A DNA stretch of 64,000 bases, from assembly GCF_003863365.1 (NCBI RefSeq), contig NZ_RQXT01000031.1, positions 1-64,000 on the forward strand, given 5' to 3'. The DNA comes from Mesorhizobium tamadayense. GTDB taxonomy: Bacteria; Pseudomonadota; Alphaproteobacteria; Rhizobiales; Rhizobiaceae. The translations under genes and the position numbers were made by a program. Shown one piece after another: positions 58,376 to 64,000 of this stretch. Numbering within the stretch: the stretch's first letter is position 1; every line of letters starts with the position of its first letter. A model generated the notes under the pieces. That model was not told the origin of the DNA and searched no databases. It worked only from the letters and a program-made list of their open reading frames with translations.

Positions 58376-60682
58376 GTGGCGCGCAGGATCTCCGGAAGAA
58401 GCCACGGCGATCCGCGCGGCGCCGACACCAGGGCCAAGGTGGTCAAGGACGACTACCGGCCCTCGCGCGACGAAATCCTGCGCTACATCGCCGAGAATCC
58501 CGACCGTTCCGGAAAGCGCGAGATCGCCAAGGCTTTCGCTCTGCGCGGCCAAGACCGCATCTGGCTGAAGGATCTGTTGCGCGACCTGCAGGACGAAGGC
58601 CTGCTGACCAAGAAACGTAAGCACCTCACCCGCGCCGGCGCCGTGCCTCATGTCGCCGTGCTCGACATTGTCGGCCGCGATGCCGACGGCGTGCTCTTGG
58701 CCAATCCGAGCGAATATACCGGCCCTGGCTCGCCGCCCGTCATCGCCATCCGCATCTCGCGCGGCGCCAGCCCTGTTCCCGGCATCGGCGACCGCGTGCT
58801 CGCCAAGACCTTCCCGACCGATGATCCGTCCGCCCCTGCTTACACCGGCCGGGTGATGAAGATCTTCGAGAAGCGCAGCGAGGCGGTGCTCGGCATATTC
58901 CGCGTATTGAAGGACGGCACCTTCCGCATCGAGCCGGTGGAACGCCGCCAGCCTGAGCTGATCGTCGACAAGGAATTCCAGAACGGCGCCAAGAACGGCG
59001 ATCTGGTCGAGGTCGAGCCGGCGCGGGCTTCGCGCTACGGCCTGCCGCGCGCCAAGGTGCTGGCGGTTCTGGGTTCGCTGACCAGCGAGAAGGCGGTCTC
59101 GATGATCGCCATCCACGCCCACGACATCCCGCATGTCTTTCCGGCCGATGTGATCGCCGAAGCCGATGCGATGAAGCCGGCGGCGCTTGCCGGCCGGGAG
59201 GACTGGCGCGATCTGCCGCTGATCACCATCGATCCGGCCGATGCCAAGGACCATGACGACGCCGTTTTCGCCACGCCCGACGCCGACGAGAAGAACCCCG
59301 GCGGCGTCACCGTCACCGTGGCGATCGCCGATGTCGCGGCCTACATCCGCTACGGCACGCCGCTCGACCGCGAGGCGCTGAAGCGCGGCAACTCGGTTTA
59401 TTTCCCGGACCGCGTCGTGCCGATGCTGCCCGAGCGCATCTCCAACGATCTTTGTTCGCTGCGCGAAGGCGAGGACCGGCCGGCCATCGCCGTGCGCATG
59501 ACTTTCTCCGCGGAAGGCCGCAAGCTCAGGCATTCCTTCCACCGCGTCATGATGAAGTCGGCAGCCAAGCTCGCCTATCCGCAGGCGCAGGCAGCGATTG
59601 ACGGCGTGCCCGACGACAAGACGGGGCCGATCCTCGACACCGTTCTCAAGCCGCTATGGGACGCCTATGCGGTGCTCAAGCGCGGACGCGACAGCCGCCA
59701 GCCGCTCGAACTGGAGCTGCCGGAACGCAAGATCCTGCTCAAGCCGGACGGCACCGTCGACCGTGTCGTCGTGCCGGAGCGCCTCGACGCCCACAAGCTG
59801 ATCGAGGAGTTCATGATCCAGGCCAATGTCGCGGCAGCCGAGACGCTTGAGGGCAGGAAAGAGCCTCTCGTCTACCGCATCCACGACGCGCCTTCGCTCG
59901 CCAAGCAGGAATCGCTGCGCGAATTTCTGCACACGCTCAGCCTGTCGCTGGCGCGCGGCGCGCAGATGCGGCCGAGCCAATTCAACGGCATCCTGGAACG
60001 GGTGCGCGGCGCCGACAACGAGGCGCTGGTCAACGAAGTGGTGCTGCGCACGCAGAGCCAGGCCGAGTACTCGCCGAAGAACATCGGCCATTTCGGCCTC
60101 AACCTGAAACGCTACGCGCATTTCACCTCGCCGATCCGGCGCTATGCCGATCTGATCGTGCATCGCGGCCTGATCGCAGCGCTCGGCCTCGGTCCCGGCG
60201 GCCTGACGCAGGCGGAAGCCGACCGGCTGGAGGAAGTCGCAGCGCTTATCTCCGCCACCGAACGCCGCGCCATGGCCGCCGAACGCGACACGGTCGACCG
60301 GCTGATCGCCGGCTATCTCGCCGAGCGCATCAACGACACCTTCGACGCGCGCATCTCCGGCGTCACCAAGGCGGGACTATTTGTCCAATTGCCGCAATAC
60401 GGCGCGGATGGTTTTATCCCGGTGTCAAGTTTGGACGGCGATTACTATATCTACGACGAAACCGCCCGGACGCTGTTCGGGGAACGCACCGGCAAAGGTT
60501 ATCAGCTTGCCGACCGCGTCGAGGTTCGACTGCTCGAGGTCGCGCCGATGGCCGGCGCGATGCGGTTCGAGATGCTGAGTGACCCGAAGCCGCTGCCTGG
60601 CTCGCGACGGTCGTTCCACAAGGCCAAAGGCCGCTCCCGCGCGTCGCAATCGCGCGTCGGGCCGCGAGGCAGGAGAAGATGA
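58376..60682 (+). CDS. rnr: ribonuclease R (768 aa)
   Basis: 3'-5' exoribonuclease that degrades structured RNA. A winged-helix-like N-part (DEILRYIAENPDRSGKREIAKAFAL), cold-shock domains, the RNB catalytic domain (PADAKDHDDAVFATPDA with the metal Asp cluster, CSLREGEDRPAIAVRM, YAHFTSPIRRYADLIVHRGL) and a C-terminal S1 domain (ARISGVTKAGLFVQL) follow in order. The tail is very basic. No good ATG exists near the 5' end; the GTG at 58376 is the best start. It is 6 bp after topA, and its end overlaps the DUF983 start. Confidence 0.96.
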   Translation: MARRISGRSHGDPRGADTRAKVVKDDYRPSRDEILRYIAENPDRSGKREIAKAFALRGQDRIWLKDLLRDLQDEGLLTKKRKHLTRAGAVPHVAVLDIVGRDADGVLLANPSEYTGPGSPPVIAIRISRGASPVPGIGDRVLAKTFPTDDPSAPAYTGRVMKIFEKRSEAVLGIFRVLKDGTFRIEPVERRQPELIVDKEFQNGAKNGDLVEVEPARASRYGLPRAKVLAVLGSLTSEKAVSMIAIHAHDIPHVFPADVIAEADAMKPAALAGREDWRDLPLITIDPADAKDHDDAVFATPDADEKNPGGVTVTVAIADVAAYIRYGTPLDREALKRGNSVYFPDRVVPMLPERISNDLCSLREGEDRPAIAVRMTFSAEGRKLRHSFHRVMMKSAAKLAYPQAQAAIDGVPDDKTGPILDTVLKPLWDAYAVLKRGRDSRQPLELELPERKILLKPDGTVDRVVVPERLDAHKLIEEFMIQANVAAAETLEGRKEPLVYRIHDAPSLAKQESLREFLHTLSLSLARGAQMRPSQFNGILERVRGADNEALVNEVVLRTQSQAEYSPKNIGHFGLNLKRYAHFTSPIRRYADLIVHRGLIAALGLGPGGLTQAEADRLEEVAALISATERRAMAAERDTVDRLIAGYLAERINDTFDARISGVTKAGLFVQLPQYGADGFIPVSSLDGDYYIYDETARTLFGERTGKGYQLADRVEVRLLEVAPMAGAMRFEMLSDPKPLPGSRRSFHKAKGRSRASQSRVGPRGRRR

Positions 60683-61110
60683 TGGAAGAACAGCTTTTCG
60701 GCGGCGAGCATCATTCGGGCCGCGTCGCGCGTCCGCTGTGGACGGCCGTCAAGCGCGGCATGCTTGGCCGCTGCCCGCATTGCGGCGAAGGCAAGCTGTT
60801 CGGTGCCTTCACCAAGCCCGTCGACAAATGCGGCATCTGCGGCGAGGAGCTTCATCACCATCGCGCCGACGACCTTCCCGCCTATCTGGTGATCGTCATC
60901 GTCGGCCACATTGTGGTTGGCGCCTTTATGACCGTGGAGGCCGCCACCACACTTTCGATCTGGCAGCACGCGCTGATTTGGGTGCCGCTGACCATTACTC
61001 TGGCCGTCGCGCTGTTGCAGCCGGTCAAAGGCGCCGTCATCGGCCTGCAATGGGCGCTCTATATGCACGGCTTCGGCGGCGAGAAGGACGAGTTTGAACC
61101 GCATCCCTAA
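60679..61110 (+). CDS. DUF983 zinc-ribbon membrane protein (143 aa)
   Basis: RGMLGRCPHCGEGKLFGAFTKPVDKCGICGEELHHHRADDLPAYLVIVIVGHIVVG is the DUF983 pattern: two CxxC knuckles (CPHC, CGIC) followed by two transmembrane helices (LVIVIVGHIVVGAFMTV and LIWVPLTITLAVALLQPV) and a terminal amphipathic helix. Role unknown. ATG overlaps the rnr stop, so translation is coupled to rnr; the pair is conserved in Rhizobiales. Confidence 0.92.
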   Translation: MMEEQLFGGEHHSGRVARPLWTAVKRGMLGRCPHCGEGKLFGAFTKPVDKCGICGEELHHHRADDLPAYLVIVIVGHIVVGAFMTVEAATTLSIWQHALIWVPLTITLAVALLQPVKGAVIGLQWALYMHGFGGEKDEFEPHP

Positions 61111-61158
61111 GCCTGGAGCGGTTCTGCCTTTGATAGAAACAACGACCATCTCCAAGCA

Positions 61159-61218
61159 TTTGTTTTTATACGATTCCGGAGGGAAAACCGCCGCGCGCGT
61201 TTTTCCTCGAATTCCTCC
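61159..61218 (-). repeat. dispersed nested-palindrome repeat, copy E (inverted, diverged)
   Basis: Reads as the reverse of the other copies: a TTTGTTTT lead, ATTCCGGAGGGAAAACCG, a changed centre, then TTTTTCCTCGAATTCCTCC. It lies between the DUF983 and Nudix genes, 88 bp before the latter. Confidence 0.6.
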
Positions 61219-61305
61219 AGCAGCGGCGTTTCGTCCGGGGCTGGAGCAAAGTTCCGGACACGCAAGCCACTTTCGCATTCGAGAAGTTTCCGCTAGGTCG
61301 AGCGC

Positions 61306-62046
61306 ATGGAAGGAATGACCAAGGCGGACGTCGACAAGCTCGATAAAGGCTTGGCCGTGCACGGCGGCCGGCCGCTTCGCCCGCGCGATGCCGCGACCTT
61401 GATCCTGCTTGACCGGAGCGGCAGCGACGTTCTGGTGCTGATGGGCAGGCGCCATGCAGGGCACGCCTTCATGCCCGGAAAATTCGTCTTCCCCGGCGGC
61501 CGCACCGATCCTGCCGACAGCCGCATTCCGGTGGCTGCGCCGCTGCACGCCAAGGACGAGGCAAGGCTTGCTGGCGGCCCCGGCCGCGCGAGCGTCGCGC
61601 GGGCGCGCGCCATCGCCTTGTCGGCAATCCGTGAGACCTACGAGGAAGCCGGCCTGCTGATCGGCCGCAAAGGTCCGTTCGCGACCGCCAAGCGCGACTG
61701 GCAGGGTTTCGTCGAGCACGGCGTGGCACCGTCGCTGGATGCCTTGCGTTTCATCGCCCGCGCCATCACCCCGCCCAACCGCGTGCGCCGTTTCGACACA
61801 CGCTTCTTCAGCGCATGGCGCGATGATGTTGCCGTGGAATTGCCGGATGGCGGCCCGACCAACGAGTTGCAAGAGCTCGTCTGGCTGCCGCTCGCCGAAG
61901 CGCGCAAGGCCGACATTCCCGACATCACCCGCATGATCCTGGAAGAGCTGGAAAAGCGGCTCGCCCACGATCCCTTGCTGCGTCCGGGCGGTGCCGTGCC
62001 GTTCTTCCGGCTCATCCGAAACCGCTTCGTCCGCGAAGTCCTTTAG
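61306..62046 (+). CDS. Nudix hydrolase, NUDT7/NUDT19-like (246 aa)
   Basis: The Nudix fold starts at DAATLILLDRSGSDVLVLMGRRHAGHAFMPGKFVFPGGRTDPADS. A 45-residue insert follows before ALSAIRETYEEAGLLIG, which holds the REUxEE core (RETYEEAG). That split box is the layout of coenzyme A / NUDT19-like enzymes. The C-terminal half ends with FFRLIRNRFVREVL. Substrate unknown. Same direction as the MFS gene 20 bp downstream. Confidence 0.87.
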   Translation: MEGMTKADVDKLDKGLAVHGGRPLRPRDAATLILLDRSGSDVLVLMGRRHAGHAFMPGKFVFPGGRTDPADSRIPVAAPLHAKDEARLAGGPGRASVARARAIALSAIRETYEEAGLLIGRKGPFATAKRDWQGFVEHGVAPSLDALRFIARAITPPNRVRRFDTRFFSAWRDDVAVELPDGGPTNELQELVWLPLAEARKADIPDITRMILEELEKRLAHDPLLRPGGAVPFFRLIRNRFVREVL

Positions 62047-62066
62047 AAGCAGAGCATCCATATCCC

Positions 62067-63242
62067 ATGACGGTCGATACCCGGCAAAAGGGCGACGAAC
62101 GCGTACACTGGCTGCCGATGATCGCGGCGATCTCCTCGATCAGCGTCGTTGGCATCGCCATCGGCCTCGGCATGCCGCTGCTCAGCGTCATCCTCGAAAC
62201 GCGCGGCCACTCGGCCTCGATGATCGGCCTCAACACCGCGGTCGCCGGCCTCGCCTCGATCGCCGGCGCGCCGCTGGCCACGCCGCTCGCCATGCGGCTC
62301 GGCGTCGCCTGGACCATGCTTTTGATGATCGCCGCCGGCGCGCTCGCCTTCGTCGGCTTCCACTTCGCGCCGTATTTCTGGATGTGGTTCCCACTGCGCG
62401 TCGCGCTGCACATCTCGCTGACGGTGCTCTTCATCCTGTCGGAATTCTGGATCAGCACCTCGGCGCCGCCGCATCGCCGCGGCCTTGTGCTCGGGATCTA
62501 CGCCACGGTGCTTTCGCTGGGGTTCGCCGCCGGGCCGTGGCTGTTCGCCCATCTCGGCTCGGGCGGCTTCCTGCCGTTCGGCGTCACCATTGCGCTGGTG
62601 ACGCTCGCGGCCATTCCGGTGCTAGCCGCCCGCAACGAGAGCCCGGCGATCGTCGCCGACGGCGAAACCAGCCATTTCCTGCGCTATATCTGGATGGTGC
62701 CGACCGCAACCTTCGCGGTGCTGGTGTTCGGCGCCGTCGAGACCGGCGGCTTCTCGCTGTTCCCGGTCTACGGCAACCGCATCGGCTATTCGGAGGCCGA
62801 CGCCGCGCTGCTGCTGACGATGATCGGCCTTGGCAATGTGCTCTTGCAGATACCGATCGGCATGATCAGCGACCGCGTTTCCGACCGCCGCTACCTGCTT
62901 CTGGCCTGCGCCACGGTCGGTCTCATCGGAACCGTGTTCATGCCGTTCTTCGCCCAGAACTGGCACCTGATGGCGGCCCTTTTGTTCGTCTGGGGCGGCG
63001 TGGTCGCGGCCATGTACACGATCGGCCTTGCGCATCTGGGTTCCCAGCTCTCCGGTCACGAGCTGGCCTCCGCCAATGCCGCCTTCGTGCTCTGCTACGG
63101 CGTCGGCATGGTGATGGGCCCACAGGCGATCGGCATCGGCATGGACGCCTTCGGCCCCTCCGGCTTCGGCTGGTCGCTCGCGCTGTTCTTTGCCGCCTAC
63201 ATGCTCCTGATCTGCGTCAGGCTGGTGCGGAAGATTCTCTAA
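62067..63242 (+). CDS. MFS transporter (391 aa)
   Basis: Twelve hydrophobic helices. IGLNTAVAGLASIAGAPLATPLAMRLG and LLLTMIGLGNVLLQIPIGMISDRVSDRRYLL are the two half-repeat blocks with the MFS loop motif (GMISDRVSDRR in the second half). No gene nearby hints at the substrate. It may be in a two-gene unit with the Nudix gene just upstream (gap 20 bp). The family is too broad to name a function. Confidence 0.9.
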   Translation: MTVDTRQKGDERVHWLPMIAAISSISVVGIAIGLGMPLLSVILETRGHSASMIGLNTAVAGLASIAGAPLATPLAMRLGVAWTMLLMIAAGALAFVGFHFAPYFWMWFPLRVALHISLTVLFILSEFWISTSAPPHRRGLVLGIYATVLSLGFAAGPWLFAHLGSGGFLPFGVTIALVTLAAIPVLAARNESPAIVADGETSHFLRYIWMVPTATFAVLVFGAVETGGFSLFPVYGNRIGYSEADAALLLTMIGLGNVLLQIPIGMISDRVSDRRYLLLACATVGLIGTVFMPFFAQNWHLMAALLFVWGGVVAAMYTIGLAHLGSQLSGHELASANAAFVLCYGVGMVMGPQAIGIGMDAFGPSGFGWSLALFFAAYMLLICVRLVRKIL

Positions 63243-63343
63243 CACGCAAATGTCGCCAAGGCCTGAGGTATCCTGACATCACCGTGTCAGCAGGTCCCCT
63301 GCTATATCCTCGCTCAAATGCAGGCATAGCGAGGAGAGATCGG

Positions 63344-63829
63344 ATGATCGACAGCGGCTTTGAAACCAAATCCCTCCGGATGGAACTGCTTCTGCTCGTC
63401 ACCTTCCAGGCGCCGTCGGCCGATGTAGAGCGCATCATGGAGGCGGTGGTGGCAATCACGCCGCTGCGCATGGGCAAGTATGACGGCAATGCCTACCAGT
63501 CGGCGCAAGGCATCGAGCGCTACCAGCCTCTGGAAGGTGCTGCCGCGGGCGCCGAGACCGAGTTGCGCAGGCGGCCGGGCACGGTCGAGGTGTCGTTCGA
63601 ATTGCCGGACGACCAGGCGCTTGCCGCGCGCGTCGTCGAGGCCATATTCCAGGCTCACTCCTATCAGGAGCCGGTTATCCGCATCCAGCCACTGCTGACC
63701 AGCCGCTCCAAGGGCCTCGACGACCGCGCCAATCCGAACCGCTGGTGGAACACGACAGGCGATTGCAAGACGGCCGATCAGGATCGGCTCGACAAGGTGC
63801 CGCGGCGGGAATCGGTCGCGGCGGAGTGA
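63344..63829 (+). CDS. conserved hypothetical, NIF3/PII-like fold (161 aa)
   Basis: LLLLVTFQAPSADVERIMEAVVAITPLRMGKYDGNAYQSAQGIERYQP resembles the PII-like insert of NIF3/YqfO proteins, in which a ferredoxin-like unit has the GxY-x3-x6 ... P-x-G pattern; AHSYQEPVIRIQPLL matches the closing strand (H-x-Y-E-E-P). There is no other NIF3 domain, so this is a stand-alone unit. The C-terminal 40 residues are polar. GAGGAGAGA precedes the ATG. Function unknown. Confidence 0.7.
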   Translation: MIDSGFETKSLRMELLLLVTFQAPSADVERIMEAVVAITPLRMGKYDGNAYQSAQGIERYQPLEGAAAGAETELRRRPGTVEVSFELPDDQALAARVVEAIFQAHSYQEPVIRIQPLLTSRSKGLDDRANPNRWWNTTGDCKTADQDRLDKVPRRESVAAE

Positions 63830-63862
63830 TGCCGAAGCCTGGTAGCGTTTGGGAAGTCGCCC

Positions 63863-64000
63863 ATGAATGACGAGGCAAACCGTAGGCCGGCACGCGATCC
63901 CCAGGATCTGGCGCGTTTCTTGGTTTCTCGCCAGCAGGCCGGAGACGCGGAAGGCATGGCTGCTCTCTATGAGCCCGACGCCATCCTCGATATCGGTGGC
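63863..64000 (+). CDS. SnoaL/ketosteroid-isomerase-like protein, cut by the right edge
   Basis: 46 codons are visible. ARFLVSRQQAGDAEGMAALYEPDAILDIGG is the opening of an NTF2-fold SnoaL-like or SgcJ-like domain (RxxAGDxxGMxALYxPDAxLxxG). GGGAAG precedes the ATG. The frame runs off the window and function is unknown. Confidence 0.75.
   Translation, partial: MNDEANRRPARDPQDLARFLVSRQQAGDAEGMAALYEPDAILDIGG

Overview
The window is high-GC DNA with the gene content of a Rhizobiales chromosome, most like Mesorhizobium. Pointers are the minus-strand order clpP-clpX-lon-hupB, the DUF3126-cysE pair, the sdhE-mfd pair facing recG, the topA-rnr-DUF983-Nudix run, many small rhizobial DUF families (DUF982, DUF2188, DUF2218, DUF1003, DUF3126), dispersed palindromic repeats of rhizobial type and a CTTGAC-like/CTATA-like promoter. 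The genus is an inference from family and order recognition; no search was run. There is no phage, plasmid, conjugative or CRISPR region.

Layout. 1-2.8 kb: a small secreted Cys-rich protein cut by the left edge, then a small catabolic locus (creatininase-family hydrolase, SIS isomerase, divergent aldo/keto reductase). 2.8-8.2 kb: the protein quality-control cluster hupB, lon, clpX, clpP, with hairpin terminators. 8.5-24.2 kb: mixed metabolic and envelope genes, including cysE, a two-domain cold-shock protein, glyoxalase, ilvA, two tandem lipoprotein hydrolases, adenine deaminase and an outer-membrane barrel. 24.5 kb: tRNA-Leu(UAA). 24.7-31.9 kb: two Nudix enzymes, an Old Yellow Enzyme, small DUFs, a CinA-type protein, a Usp protein and gpt. 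32-32.7 kb: an ABC exporter gene broken after about 144 codons whose 5' control region is intact (promoter, 13-residue leader ORF, hairpins). 32.8-40.9 kb: nadE behind a GATC-rich tandem repeat, a DNA glycosylase, membrane genes, a GGDEF protein, and an Xre/MbcA-RES toxin-antitoxin pair. 41-49.4 kb: class II DAHP synthase, sdhE-mfd, recG and DUF502. 49.5-50.05 kb: a frameshifted GIY-YIG nuclease gene between two near-identical 72-bp inverted repeats. 50.1-55.5 kb: glmS, a MAPEG protein, glmU, a tRNA-Lys-like remnant, CcdA and a COG4315 protein. 55.8-64 kb: topA-rnr-DUF983, a Nudix enzyme, an MFS carrier, a NIF3/PII-like protein and a SnoaL-like gene cut by the right edge.

Most genes are housekeeping: proteolysis, repair (mfd, recG, glycosylase, topA), RNA decay (rnr), and cell-wall and amino-sugar supply (glmS, glmU). 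The least ordinary items are the leader ORF and attenuator-like region before the broken ABC exporter, the repeat-flanked GIY-YIG gene, the repeats before nadE, the RES/Xre module, and several strong palindromes in intergenic DNA.
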